This document shows, one piece after another, positions 29,758-42,171 of a DNA stretch of 64,000 bases. The notes below the pieces were generated by a model that had not been told where the DNA came from, searched no databases, and saw only the letters and a program-made list of their open reading frames with translations. The stretch lies in NCBI GenBank assembly GCA_023897205.1, contig JAHWDD010000007.1, positions 868,001 to 932,000 of the forward strand, in the 5' to 3' direction. The position numbers and the translations under genes are program-made. Source of the DNA: Exophiala sp. HKRS030. Its lineage: Eukaryota > Ascomycota > Eurotiomycetes > Chaetothyriales > Herpotrichiellaceae. The first letter of the stretch is position 1. Each line of letters starts with the position of its first letter.

Positions 29758-31896
29758 CTAGGAAGACCGCACCATTGTGGTCCTCAAGGCTTGAGAAGCC
29801 ACGCTCTGTACAATACCGTCCTTGTCAAAGCCGATGACGAATGCATCGGTGGAAAGATTGTCGTAGATGTTGGAGTCAATCTGAATCCAATAGTCATTGT
29901 ACTCCGCCCAAGGGTCTCCCGTAAAAGGTTCCCCGTTTGGATTGACAAAGCTGTCGAGGTGGTATTTGTAGTACGTGAGGCCATCTGCCTCTGTACTCAG
30001 TTCCGTAGGGAAAAGTCGGAAGTCGTGATACGATTTCAGGTACTCCTGGGTCAAGAAATCCGTGCCGTTGCTCGTCCACTGCTCGACCTTGACTCCTGCC
30101 CCTCCGTCGACGACCAGTGTGATGGACGAGTTTCGATCGCTGGATTTGAAGGTACCGGTGAAAGCTCTCTTGGCTTGTTCCTTGGCCGCGGCTTCTGCGG
30201 CTTTGTACTGAGTCACACAGTTAGCCAGGCTTCAAGATCCTTTACAAATAAGGACCGGGAGATTACTCACAAAAATATCAACGAGAGGACCTCGAACCGG
30301 AGGCACCTGGCTGTTGGGATTGTCACCCGCGGTCAAGACGGTGAACCCAAGATTATAGTCTGGGACAAGACCGAACACTGTCGAGTACACGCCAATGTCT
30401 CCGGATTTAGTGTATGCGTCTACAATGCGGCTAGCATTAATGATTGTGTCGGCGGGTATCGTATATCTGTAGATTTCCCACGGAGCCTAACAATGATAGT
30501 CAGCATCAGAAACCCCCAAGGTGCGGTCGCTTATAAGTTGCAGAGGCAGAAAGTTGTTTTACTTACACCAACTGCCGACTCCCACTGTGACGTGAACGTT
30601 GTCGGCTTCATCCATCTGCGTGTGACAAAGCCTGGTAGTAGCTTGTTGCTCAAAATGGCTTGACCCCAGGTCTTGAGATCTTTTGTTGTAATATACTGCC
30701 CACCAGCACTTCAGAAATGGGTTAGCAACGACTTTCATCGGCGAGGCACGGAGACGAAACTCACGGTCGTTGGATGCCTATGTCGTAGGTAAAGACTGCA
30801 TAACTGTCATTTCTTGGGATAATGGCATCTGAACCATTCGGAGGGGCCGTTGGTGTCGTCGAAGTCATCCCCAATCTGTCATTGTAGAGCTCTCGCATAC
30901 CATCCGAGATGGACTTGCCGGTGATGTTCTCGTAAGCAAGGCCCAGAATAGCATACGCGAGATTCGAATAGCTCGGAGTCGTATACGAGGGAAAGACGGG
31001 TGGGTGTTCGATGACGCCCCGAAGAAATTCTGACATCGTCAGGATCAAGGGCATCTCTTCCATCAAATGTGGTCTACTCACGTGCTCTTGTACACGATGG
31101 AAGAGAATCGCCATAAGAGTTGCACTCAATGATGCTCTCGTTTCCCAGTGGAGGATATCCATCCTTGTCCACCGTATCAGATACAGGGGGAGACTGGAAT
31201 GATTGAATTGCGAGGTCACCTAGGTGGACTAGAAAGTTGTTAGTGTTTCAAAAGTCGCATACTTGAACAGCAAGCAAAGCTACTCACAATCACGCCCCAT
31301 GCCTGAGATTTGCGAGGCCAACGATCCAACGGTGACTTCACTCCAGTTGGTCGACAGGAGCGGATTCTTGTACGACTTGACTGCAGCCTCCAATTCAGGC
31401 TTCTCTCGTCAGCAAAACAGTGCTAGTCACCCAAAACGAACAAGACTGTACTTACAAGATATTTAGTGATTGGATCCAGATAGACCTCGTCGCCAATGTC
31501 GACCAGCCAATTGTAAATCGTCAAAAGCTTCCCCAGACTCCCAGTCCGATAGATGGTGTTTTCGGTGAGTTTCCCTTTGGTAAGCGAGCCATTGAGTCCC
31601 GGTGCTTCAAAATGAAACTCGAACAGATACTCGTTACTGGTCAGATCGAACACGGATGCTGAAAATGATGTTCCTTGGTTGTCCAAAACTCCGTAGGTGT
31701 TGTTGCCCGTGGCTATCACCTGATTGATGGCGTCTGTAGCTTGCTGTTTGGCGGTAGCAAAGGCCTGGAAGGAATGATTGGCCGCCGGTTGGTACACTGG
31801 TCCCAGGGCAGCCAAGTCAATCTTTTGGCTGAACTGGGCAAGCGCACCAACGGCAAGGCCTGTCCATAGGAAAATGTTGGTGGTGGCTTGACCCAT
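29758..31896 (-). CDS. Secreted beta-lactamase-fold serine hydrolase
   Basis: Seven exons (31896-31456, 31399-31288, 31228-31082, 31029-30765, 30708-30567, 30486-30271, 30207-29758; introns 52-80 nt) give 590 residues. A signal peptide (about 1-20, FLWTGLAVGALA) is followed by a beta-lactamase/penicillin-binding-protein fold: the SxxK motif S120-L-G-K123 (YRTGSLGKLLTIYNWL) and the YxN motif Y254-S-N256 (TTPSYSNLAYAILGLAYENITG). The C-terminal ~150 residues are a beta-rich, lipocalin-like extension usual in this fungal family. N-glycosylation sites (NHS, NNT, NGS, NDS) fit secretion. Such proteins hydrolyse or transfer peptide or ester bonds; in this cluster trimming of peptides is a plausible but unproven role. 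A TATA-like GATATAAGG lies about 155 bp upstream. It is divergent from the amino-acid permease. Confidence 0.83.
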
Positions 31897-33096
31897 CTTT
31901 GTTTTTCTAGAGACTTGATTCGGCTACCCACGATGTGGCAATTGAGAACGAATGACAGCTGTGAGCTACGATAGAGGTCTTCTTACTCTGTGCTCCTCTG
32001 GAAAGCTCGATCGGCCAATTGGCACAGTTCGAGAGATTCATCTTCCCTTATATCATTTCCATTGCGACGATGGATCAAAATCTATCCGTAACTCGTTCCG
32101 CATAGATTTCTCACCAGGTACACAGATATGATCCGTTGTAGTGCTAGAACAAGTACCCAATCCTATCAAGGACTTGGTCAGGCCGAAAAGAGGCAGGTGG
32201 TATTCGAAGAGAGGAGCAATATCAGGCTGCCACCCCCACTCGGGGTGAATTACTGTCGTTTGCACAACGGTTATCCTCGTCAAAGTGATTAAAGGCGTAA
32301 CCCACTCTTCTGATTCCCCAAGTCATATAGAGACAAGTAACTGTGAACATAGTTCCAGTTGTGCTTGCGAATAGCTTCTTGCATGGAAGCTTTTTTGTCT
32401 CCATCATAGGCCACCTCTAAAGTGGTATAGACGATGCGCGAACAATCCAATCGTACCAATTAAGAGCTTCTCTTTTGAGACAGGTTGATTCTCATGCTAG
32501 ATCGCGGAATTAGGACGCGTTCTTGAGTTAGTTGCGTGATGCTAAGTGCAAAGTACATGGGATGAAGTTCCTCCGTGTCTCGTTCACCGGAGATGCCAAG
32601 ACAAATGGCACTTTCTGTATCGAGTATTCACGCCTCAATCCAATCCTCGCCTCAAGGCCCCATGTGTCAGCTAGCAAAAGCACGAGACTTTGTGGGGAGA
32701 CAAATGAACCGAGTCCAAAAGGAGAATGATTTTGCTAACTCGACTAACAACAGATAGGTTATCGTCGGAACATGAAGAGGCAGACCGCCACAGTGAGAAG
32801 GTTGGGGGAGACACCGTCGAAAGACAGTCTACTATCCCGACACAAGCTATTCCGCCTCATGATAAGCATTTCAGTAAGGATTGATGTGCCGTTTGCCTTG
32901 GCAATGTTGAACAATGGCTCAATATCCCCGCTTATCGACGGCGTTGGACAATGCTGGGGGAGTACTAAACCCTTGGAAATTCCCATGCGTTTTCCTCTTA
33001 TTAGGTCCACAGTCATCTGCATAGTAGGAGAGAGCATACTACTTTGGAAGTGTCTTTGCTTTTGACGCCGTAGTTTATACAAGATTGTGTCTGACT
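31897..33096. promoter_or_regulatory. Divergent promoter region between hydrolase and permease
   Basis: 1.2 kb without a supported gene. TATA-like sequence for the hydrolase at 32048-32052 (minus) and the 14-mer CGCTTATCGACGGC at 32929-32942, which recurs before the dipeptidase gene. Confidence 0.45.
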
Positions 33097-34950
33097 ATGG
33101 CTCCCAATCCCGAAATTGATCGTGTGGCGAGCGTCGATGAGGAAACCATCGACATCGGCGACAAAGAACAAATTCGGATAACAGAGGATGGCACAGTTGT
33201 TGACCATGGCTTGCACCGATCATTGAAGCAGCGTCATATGCAGATGATTGCTCTAGGCGGTGTCATTGGGTTCGTATATACCTGGCCCTTTTTCCGTTGA
33301 AAACCAGAAGCTCACCTTTTGTGCTCCAGTGCGAGTATCTGGTACGGTACTGGATATGCAATTTCTGACTCGGGTCCGGTGCGCATTACCATCCTCAAAC
33401 TGATGTGTGAGGCAACATACTCATCCCACGTTATAGATTGGCGCGTTGGTCTGCTTCATAATCATCGGCATCGATGTCTTCTTCATCATGCAAAGTCTCG
33501 GCGAGCTGTCGACAATGTACCCAACCACTGGTGCCTTTACCGAGCTTGCTGGAAGATTCATTGATCCTGCTGTAGCTGTTGGCCTTGGATACAACTATTG
33601 GTACTTGGTGCGTTGAACATGGAATACAGGATCATGGGATCATTGCTGACCAGACACGCAGTGGGCCTCCAACATCGCAGCCGAATACAATCTCATCAGC
33701 ATCGTCATGGGTTACTGGACCGACAAAGTCCCAAGCTACGCCTGGGTTCTGATGGCTTGGGCCTTTTATCAAGGTCTCTCTTTTTTCGGTGTTATTGTAT
33801 ACGGTGAAATGGAATTCTGGCTGGCTCTTTGGAAGATCATCTGCGTGCTGGTCACCTTTCTCCTCACAATCCTCTGCAACACCGGTGCCATTGGTGGCGA
33901 TTACATTGGCTTCCGATACTGGAAGACTCCTGGTCCAGTTGTACATGGTATCAACGGTTTCGGCAAGTCGTTCGTTCTCGCTGCCGTGTATTACTGCGGC
34001 ACGGAGCTGGTGGCTATAACGGCAGGAGAGAGTCGCAGGCCAAACAGGGATGTACCAAGGGTATGTATGATATCATCCCACCGTTGAAGTCAAGAATATT
34101 GCTGACGAGAAAACAATCGTAGGCCATCAAAGCCACGATATTCAGGGTGGTCTTTATATACTGGGGCATGACCTTCTTCGCTGGCATCGCAGTGGCGTCT
34201 GACGATCCGGCCATCCTGAGAGCCACGAGCAACACTGGTTTGTCGCCATTCAGCATCGCCCTTCAGCACGCCGGTTGGTCTCACGGACCTGACCTGATCA
34301 ACGCCTTCATCTTCACAGCCACATTTTCCGCCGTCAACTCGTCCATTTACATTGCGTCGAGAACGCTGTATTCCCTCGCCGACACGGGCCGTGCACCTCG
34401 ATTTCTGGCCAAGACAGGCTGGAGGGGTGTCCCCGTGTACGCGGCCATCGTCTCTAATGCCTTTGGTCTGTTGGCTCTCCTCAACGTGGCAAGTGGCGCT
34501 GGAAAGGTCTTTGGCTACATAATCGACTTGTCCGGTGCCGCCACTTTTATCGCCTGGGCTTGCATCGGCGTCACACACATCCGATTTCGTCGGGCGTGGA
34601 AACTTCAAGGCCGTACACCGGAAGAGCTACCATTCCGCGCGTTCCTGTACCCATATGGAGCCTATTTCGTCACGGTACTCAATATCTTTCTGCTCATCAT
34701 CCAGGGTTATGGAACATTGTTGACTCCGTGGCAGCCGGTTGACTTTGTATTCTCTTACATTGTCATCGTGCTGTTTGTGTTACTCCTCGTCTTTTGGAAA
34801 TTTTACCACAAGACAAAGTTGGTGAATCTGGCAGAAGTTGACTTGCAGTACGGGAGAAGGACGTACCTTACCGGGCCCGATGAATCAGAAGAGAAGCCTT
34901 CCATCTTTACACGAGCAACGAGGTCGGTTGGTAGACGATTCCGAGGTTGA
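33097..34950 (+). CDS. Amino-acid permease (APC superfamily, YAT type)
   Basis: Five exons (33097-33269, 33330-33378, 33437-33607, 33662-34060, 34123-34950) give 539 residues. It has the YAT N-terminal signature LHRSLKQRHMQMIALGGVIG then ASIWYGTGYAISDSGP, followed by MQSLGELSTMYPTTGAFTELAGRFIDPAVAVGLGYNYWY, YCGTELVAITAGESRRPNRDVPRAIKATIFRVVFIYWG and NAFIFTATFSAVNSSIYIASRTLYSLADTGRAPRFLAKT. About 12 membrane segments are expected, at the plasma membrane, importing amino acids by proton symport. In this neighbourhood it might take up residues released from peptides, or be unrelated. Its exon-2 (49 nt) is short. The ATG at 33097 is used rather than the weak GTG upstream. Confidence 0.9.
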
Positions 34951-35991
34951 TCGAGTGATCAGGAATAGTGGACTGGGTACATACACTGTGAAGAGGTCTA
35001 TCGTTGTTCTGAGGTAGCAGTGCACAAATCCATTCTGTATGAATTCAGATGAAAAATCAGATCGTCAACGAGGACAGAGTACCTAGGTCGATAGCAGTCG
35101 ACTATACTCGAATTTTCGCTATGGTATCTGATTCGTAGAATCGTCTGTGTCATGTCTTCGAAACGAGCAGGATTGTCATGAAAATGGAACACTATCCACT
35201 ATCTCTGATCACTCTACTACAGAGTATCCGTGCAGGGGCCCTACTCGGTACTCCTCCTGTACTTGGATTTACCTTCCTAATTTGACATGCCTACTGAAGG
35301 ACGTGAACTTGTCCAAATTCGACCCACTCGAGAATTCGTCCGTCCACACTTTATTACTCGATTACAAAAGTTCTCGTTTGACTGACACATACCCTAGTTG
35401 CTAGTTGGATACCTATATCGTGAACAAAATCAATGTACTTACCTAAGGAGGTAGTTGGATAGATAGCAATCTGGGGGAACGGAACGGACATTCACGCTCA
35501 TGGCAGCGCTTATCGACGGCATACTACGGATTTGGAACTATTGAACTACTATTGTACAACGATTCAACCACCCGAGAATGATCGAGTTGTCTCGTTTAAC
35601 ACCTCGAAAGTTATTCCGCGGCGCCATCTCAAGAAAGGCGCCCTTTGCGGCCGACACAACACGCTGAGTTGTACTCCGTACAACGACGGGCTGAAATCGA
35701 GTCGGCATTTTCTTACACTTCTTACACACCTACTTACTACCTACCTGAAGAATTGTTTGGTGCCATCCCGCATTTTCGTTACCGAGAGTCTCGGCACTAG
35801 AATTCTTCGTCGTATCAGATTTGACAGTAGTGCGCACGACGATACATCCCACGGCCCCGGGATCACCTTTGTCAGGGACTGTTCACGCACACATTCCAAG
35901 TTCCCCCTTTTCAATGCGATAACAAAAACATACTGTACATTTTGAAAGAATATTGCCGCGGGCGTTTCGGACCTTTTACTCCACGACAGTA
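34951..35991. other. Intergenic, promoter of the dipeptidase gene
   Basis: No gene is supported in about 1.04 kb. It includes the 14-mer CGCTTATCGACGGC (35507-35520) and TACTCCGTA (35672-35680). Confidence 0.45.
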
Positions 35992-37592
35992 ATGTCGAGG
36001 CAGATGGAAAAGTCGAGGTCGAGGTCCAAAACGACGAGTTCATCATGGCCATCGTCGATGTACGGAGTCGCCATACTTGTCGCAGTCCTGGCTGTGTCTG
36101 TCGTACTCCCCCCCAAAATTGAACCCCTCAATGTCCTGTCGGACTGGATAGGGCCGACATGGACCTCTGTCGTCGACACGATAAACCCCATCGATCCGAC
36201 GGATTACATGGCCAGGGCGAGACGACTACTGCGAACCACTCCGCTGATCGACGGCCACAATGATTTCCCATTCAACCTCAGACAACAACTTCACAACAAA
36301 ATCTACGATCGTGACTTTCGCACCGAAAGGATCGGAAGTCACAGCGATTTTCAAAAGATGAAGGACGGTATGATGGGTGGTCAATTCTGGTCCGTCTACG
36401 TGCCGTGTCCGGAAGACCTCGTTCCAGGTGTCGACCTGCACGACCCGAACAAGCCTGTACCGGATCTCAATGAACCTAGTGTACGTTACGTTTTTGTCTC
36501 CTTTTGGAATTGTCACTTTGATATCACTCATCACACACAAAAAGAAAACCTGCTACATTTTTCTCTACTGATCCGTTCCCCCTTTTTCTCCCGTCTAGTG
36601 GACCGTCAGAGATACCCTCGAACAGATTGACATCACGAAACGCATGGTCGATCATTATCCTGACCTCTTTGAACTTTGTGTCACTCCTTCATGCGTCCGT
36701 CGGGCTCACAACCGCGGTAGAATCGCCAGCATGATCGGTGTCGAAGGTGGCCATCAGACCGGCAACTCGTTGGGTGCGCTGAGACTCTTCTTCGAGAGTG
36801 GCGTCAGGTACATGACCCTGACACACAACTGTGACAACGCTTTGGGTACGTCGTGGGTCAGTGTGGATTTGGAAGCCGGCAAGGATGATGGACTCGGCAA
36901 ATTCGGAAGGGACGCGGTACTCGAAATGAATCGACTGGGAATGTTTGTCGATTTGAGTCACGTCTCTCCACAGACCATGAGGGATGCCCTGAAAGTCGCA
37001 AGGGCTCCGGTCATCTTTTCACATTCCGGAGCATACAGCGTCAACAACCACCTACGGAACGTACCCGACGATGTCCTGGGGATGGTCCGAAAAAACGGCG
37101 GGGTGGTGATGATCCCTGCGATCCCCTTCTTTATGAATTGGGAACACCCTGAACGGGCAACGATCGAAGACATCATCGATCATGTACATTGGGTCGCCGA
37201 CAAAGCCGGGTGGGAACACGTCGGTCTGGGATCCGACTTTGACGGTGCCCCTCTCAACGTCAAAGGTCTCGAGGTGGGTTTACTCTTTCCCTTACCCCTT
37301 TACATGGGGAAAAGGTTTTTTGTTTTTTCAGAATCGGATTGACGAACGATAAATTCGGTAGGACACATCTCAATGGCCAAACTTGATCGCGAGACTTCTC
37401 GCCCGTGGGAACGTCACAGATACCCAAGTCAAGATGTTGCTCGGTGACAATGTGTTGCGCGCTTGGGAACAAGTTGAAAAAGTGGCCAAACAACTCCAAA
37501 AGCAAGGTGAATTACCGAATGAAGAGACCTGGGAAGGGAGGGTTTGGGAACCCGAAAACTTCGATACACCTAGAATATTTCCTGGTGTTTAG
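35992..37592 (+). CDS. Membrane-anchored M19 (renal-type) dipeptidase
   Basis: Three exons (35992-36480, 36599-37273, 37362-37592; introns 118 and 88 nt) give 464 residues. A basic N-terminus ([13 protein letters not shown]) and one membrane segment (about 24-40, [16 protein letters not shown]) place the enzyme as a type II membrane protein with a lumenal or extracellular domain. Metal-site motifs of peptidase M19 are visible: [15 protein letters not shown] (H89, D91), [57 protein letters not shown] and [11 protein letters not shown]. The C-terminus ([21 protein letters not shown]) is typical. These zinc enzymes split dipeptides and some beta-lactams and glutathione conjugates. Similar dipeptidases occur in fungal natural-product clusters. 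In this cluster it may trim mature peptides. An upstream TTG is not used. Confidence 0.9.
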
Positions 37593-37679
37593 TCTCTGGA
37601 TTGTTTAGACAGATCTAGTCCAGAAAGGAAGAAAAAGTACAACTCTTACGACTGTAGTCGTCTTCTTCGAAAATTCGTC

Positions 37680-39669
37680 TCACCACGACATGATCTTCAT
37701 GTGTTTTCCTTTTTCTCCTCGATCGCTTTCCGCCACCGTCTTTAACCTAACCGTGGCCGTACGTGGACCGACCATCAAAACTTCAACCTCTCTGACCCTG
37801 CAGGAGACTGGAACATCAGCTGCAACCTTGACCTCGAATTGAACCTGAGAGTTTGTTGTTTCTGAGGAGGAGTGAAATTGCTTGGCCAGTTCTTCCTCCA
37901 GATTCATAATCTCCCAACTCACCCTTCCCCCGTTGAACGTGTCCCACAGGCCCTCTCGTCTAGGGTACCGCAAGAGGAGAACTATGGCTTCTCTCCGGAT
38001 CTTGGGATCACGACACTTGGACGCCACGGTGTATAACGGACCTGTCACACCTTGGCTGAACGTAAACACCGGACGCGGCCGAGGTCGGTTGACGGGTTCC
38101 CTGACGATCGACGTCGCGTCTGGAACTTCTTCGACGACGACCTCCTCCATTTTGACTTCTTCTCCCCCGTCTGTATTTGCACCATTGGATTTTAGTAGCG
38201 TGTTGGTGATCTTTTTGCCTTTTACAAGTGGCAGCAACATTGTAGAAAAATCTTCCTTGTCGTCTTCGCAGTCCAATAGTTCATAACTAAGGTCGACCAC
38301 CTCCCGGTAAGTGCGCTCAAAGAAATCCCATACCAGGTCTCCATAGGTCGATGAAAGTCGAAATATCGACAGGTACATGTCCATGACGCAATTGTGCATC
38401 TTGATGACCAGTATGGTTTTGCGATCTCGATCGTCGTAGTTGGTCTGCTGCTCATCCTTCAAGACCTCAAATGCCTTTTTCCCCATGTCTTGCCTTCGAA
38501 CGAGGACGTCGAATTGGTCCATTGTGGATTGTCGTGGCCGGGCGCCTACCTGGGTCCACTCGTTCCGGCTGTCGCACTCGAGGAGGAAACACTGCAAGTC
38601 GCTCAACAACGAGTCAAAGTAGCATCGGGCGTCGGTCAGACTCTTGAATCTCAACTTGCCATTCTCTGAGCGGCAGACGGGCCAAAGTGTCTGTGACTGA
38701 GTGATGAACGCGGGCAAATCCTCGTCGTACATCAGGGACCGAGCTTGGATTTCGAGGGTCGTCATGGCCAAGACAAAAGCGTTGTACAGCTCATCGTACT
38801 GGGTCGATGTTGTTGTCGTCGAGGGGAGGGGGCCGGTTACCGTTGTTGGCTCTCTTCTTCTCGAACGTTCCAAATTCCGAAATAGTTTCATGCCGTTCCG
38901 GAAATGCATGATGCTTTGGGTTTGGTGGCCCTGCAGTGTGGCGTAGCAGGTGAAGAGGATGCACGTCATGAGGGTGGCTACTTCGTGGACCGGTTCACGA
39001 GAGGCAGCCGTGTCCGAGAGGGCGTGGATGGCTCGGTTGCACTGTCGTAGCGCGAACTGGATCTGAGAATCCGTGCTGTCGTCTGGAATCGCCGTGTCGT
39101 GGCCGTTGGAGAACTTTTGGTGCAGGGCCCCGAGTCCCGTCACGGCGTACCGGACGGCGGGCTGGGTCATGGACATTTGAAGCACAGAGAGATGCCAGAA
39201 TTCCTCGTCGACCCGAAACAGCCCCGTGAGCTCCGGGACAGAATACGAGCGGAAAAAGTCAAACGATTGTCCCTCGACCTTGCTGTCAAAGACCAGAAGT
39301 GGAGGATATGGTGTCGGGCAGTGGCGTACATTCTTCGTGAGCAGCATCGCCAACGGTGTCCAGGAGTGTTGCCATGAGTGTCTCTCCCACGACGTCCCTA
39401 GCTCTGGTGGCTGTTGTGTTTTGTTGCCGTTGTTCTGATGATACCCGCCACATGTTCGGCCTGACGATGAGCATCTCGCGCACGTCGGTTTTCCTTCGTC
39501 ACACTTGATCCGGCGGACCCTGGAAATGTAGCAGGGTGAGCGACGATTCTCCAAGAGTCCAAATAGACGACGACTTTGCTTACCTGCAAGTGACACACCC
39601 AGTCTTGACCTTGGGCTTCCACACCTTTTGGCGGGGCTTGCCAGAAGACACGCGACGACCCACCTCCAT
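37680..39669 (-). CDS. Zn2Cys6 transcription factor (possible cluster regulator)
   Basis: Two exons (39669-39584 and 39519-37680, intron 64 nt) give 641 residues. The zinc cluster is split by the intron: KVKTGCVTC in exon 1, then RVRRIKCDEGKPTCARCSSSGRTCGGY, so C-x2-C-x6-C-x5-C-x2-C-x6-C. The rest is a fungal-specific transcription-factor-like domain of the C6 Aflr/Sugar-type with ALRQCNRAIHALS and the phrase TLMTCILFTCYATLQGHQTQSIMHFRNGMKLF, which is common in fungal C6 proteins of the C6-Zn plus DUF3468 kind. Nuclear. The ATG at 39669 gives the typical basic start (GRRVSSGKPRQKVWKPKVKTGC). It ends 88 bp from the dipeptidase gene end (convergent), at the edge of the putative RiPP cluster, so it could control it; there is no direct evidence. 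Confidence 0.87.
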
Positions 39670-40506
39670 CTCACCACCTCTCCGCCTCCCTAAAAGAAAC
39701 AGTACTGGATTATATCAGCAATTTGCACGGAGTTGGGTGTGAAGAAGAATTGTCGTCTTGTGCGAATGCATGGTCTAGTCTTGGGATCAAGTTTTCTGGG
39801 TTTTCTTTATGACCTCGAAATAAAAATATCAAGTTAGGTAAGAAACAGCAAATGTCTGCCTAGGGAAAATGATTAGAAACTGGAATTTGAGATACTCGAC
39901 ATCTTTTCTTGGGTCGTAACGAACTCGAGACATCTTGAGCCGACGCCTTTTCCTCCGTGATTAGCCTTCTATGGTCAAGACGCTCTGGGCGCTCACTATT
40001 GCCCTATTATGCTCGTAATACTCGGCTTGTCAGGTGGAGGGGCCTCAAAAGGCTGATAAGGGGCATCGCACCACTTGGGGAAGAGCAAATCAGCCCCCGA
40101 AAGACTCGAAGGTGATTCAAGTTTGGGGGCCGATTCTTTCCTCCCTTGTCCGATCCGCACCTATCATAGCCTACCATCATCATCATAACCCCGGACTCTA
40201 CACGCAATACGAAAACATAGCACGCCACACGCATTCTTTGGCTTTCGTGGTCTGAGTTGATCTCTAACTCTTGAACAATCATGAACAGTCTAAGGGCAAA
40301 AGGGCAGCAAGCAAAGGCCGATCTCCGACATGATCGGCACCGTGGAAGGCTTCGTCAAATAGCTTCGGTTTCTAGGTGCCAAAGTCACTGTCCCCTGACA
40401 ATGTCCTTTCGATCTTTTCTCTTTTGTTCTTGGAATGTTTCTCTTTTATGGCCAATTTCTAGGTAAAATGTCTTGCGGCAGTGCATGACTCCTCTGTTCT
40501 GAACTT
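39670..40506. other. Intergenic, no supported gene
   Basis: Contains the promoter of the Zn2Cys6 gene (minus strand) and the 3' flank of the next minus-strand gene. Short frames only. Confidence 0.45.
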
Positions 40507-42171
40507 TCAAGTTGATGCGGAATTTCGCATAGCACGGAATTCGCGGGCGTCATGCCAGAAGCTATAGCATCGCCTTTCGTGCTCTGTACTGGGCAACAGA
40601 AACGAGGACATACTTTGGTATGCGGAGGTCCAGTCATCTGTAGTAAGGCCACAGCCTGTACTGCTCACTTGTGCCACGTACCAAGAATACAAGGGGGTAT
40701 CGTAAGCTGCGGCGCCACCCAGAACACTCGCCCACGTGAAAGCTGCTGGTTGTTGATCCCAGTATCCAAGAATCGAACTTTCGTCAAGCGCAAGCATGAG
40801 TTTCTCTGCCATCTTTCGATGAATACCAACGTAGCGCGGTTTGGGGTAGATTGTTTCAACCAGAAATATCAGCATGGCATAGCGGCACACCAGGTAGCGG
40901 CAGTCGTTCGAAATAGGTGGACAAAGCAGATTGTGCTGGATAGAGCGTCGTGCTGCAATGATCTGCAATAAGTCTGGTCCATTGATGTTGTCTCTGCAAA
41001 AACATTCATAGGTGACCACAAGTTTGCGCATATTGTTGAGGATGTCCTGCATGACGTCTCTACCTTCCAACCCATCAAGAAGCGCAAGCTGTCTCTGGCT
41101 CATAGCTCCATAGAGTTCTCGGCCTTGTCTATCCCACCTTGCTTCACACTGTGCGATATAATATTGCGTGGAATTAAGGAGGTCGACTTTAGGCGTTTCC
41201 AGTGTCAGGAGAGCGTCGTTGAGGGCGGTGCTTTCGGGTCGTTAGCTCTTGTAACCTGGTCACGAGGATGAACTTACGATTCAAGCGCTTCCGCCAGACC
41301 ATGGGTCCTCAATGCCCTCAAACCTCCCAGTTGCTGAACCATCTTGTACACCATCTCCAGATGCTTGGGCTGCCATCGCATACTGGAATAGAATTCATTG
41401 TCTCGGTGTAGGCGAAGAGGTGGTTCCATTGGCTTTTGTGGTGCTACAATGACCTCGCCACTATCATGAACCCCGAGCAGATTGATCGACAGCAGAAGAT
41501 CCTCTGAAATTGGCCCTTGGTGAGCCGCAAGTTCTTTCCTCAAGCATGCAAGGGCTTCAGCTTTGTACGACATGCGCAGCATCATGCTTTTCTTGTTGGA
41601 GTTCGATTGAGGACCGGCCAGCCATGCTCGATGACACGCCCCGGCAAAGACGACGGAGTAAAACGCGACAGGGCTTCTCATCGCAGCGCTCATGATATCA
41701 GCTTGTGTGTGTCTTACGTCCTCCCGCGAAGGACCGTAAAGCACCCATTGATGTCTTATGGCTATAAGGTAAATTAGCAATGTCGAACAGATGAGTTTGA
41801 TAGATATTCCGAATGGGCTTACCGTGATCAAGCATTTCTTGGACATATTCGGGCACATGAGTGTCGCGAAGCGCATCGAATGGGTCTAATCGCCATTTGC
41901 CGATGACTCGAGGATGTGAGAGCTCTGTAGCATCAGTGGTCTCGGAATCTCCTGAGGTCGATGTTCCCGGGGAATAACCCAAGGACTGTGGCGTTGGTGA
42001 TTCATTCGTACGGCTCATGGAAGATCGAGATTGGCTTTTGGACAATTTTCGTTTTCTATGATATTCCAGTGCGGTGTGTTGTTGGCGAGATTGAACATTG
42101 TCATTATCAAAAGGCTTCTTCTTGTTGTCATAAGGCAGGAAGAGTAACGTGGTGGATGTCATGGTTGCCAT
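40507..42171 (-). CDS. Fungal-specific transcription-factor-domain protein without zinc cluster
   Basis: Three exons (42171-41823, 41761-41278, 41230-40507; introns 61 and 47 nt) give 518 residues. The N-terminus has a basic patch (ALEYHRKRKLSKSQSRSSMSRTNES) and a Ser/Thr-rich region, then RVIGKWRLDPFDALRDTHVPEYVQEMLDH. The middle matches the fungal-specific transcription-factor-like family (SYKAEALACLRKELAAHQGPISEDLLLSINLLGVHD), the layout of 'tachykinin family' or Upc2-like fungal proteins, in which the basic N-terminal residues replace a Zn2Cys6 cluster. DNA binding is therefore unclear; it may be a co-regulator. The frame's second exon contains the family's characteristic HRDNEFYSSMRWQPKHLEMVYKMVQQLGGL. 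It lies among several regulators next to the putative RiPP cluster. Confidence 0.75.

Noticed and set aside
29716..30663. 315-codon plus-strand frame in the beta-lactamase-fold hydrolase region
   Set aside because: It runs across several well-supported introns and exons of the minus-strand gene and shows no domain.
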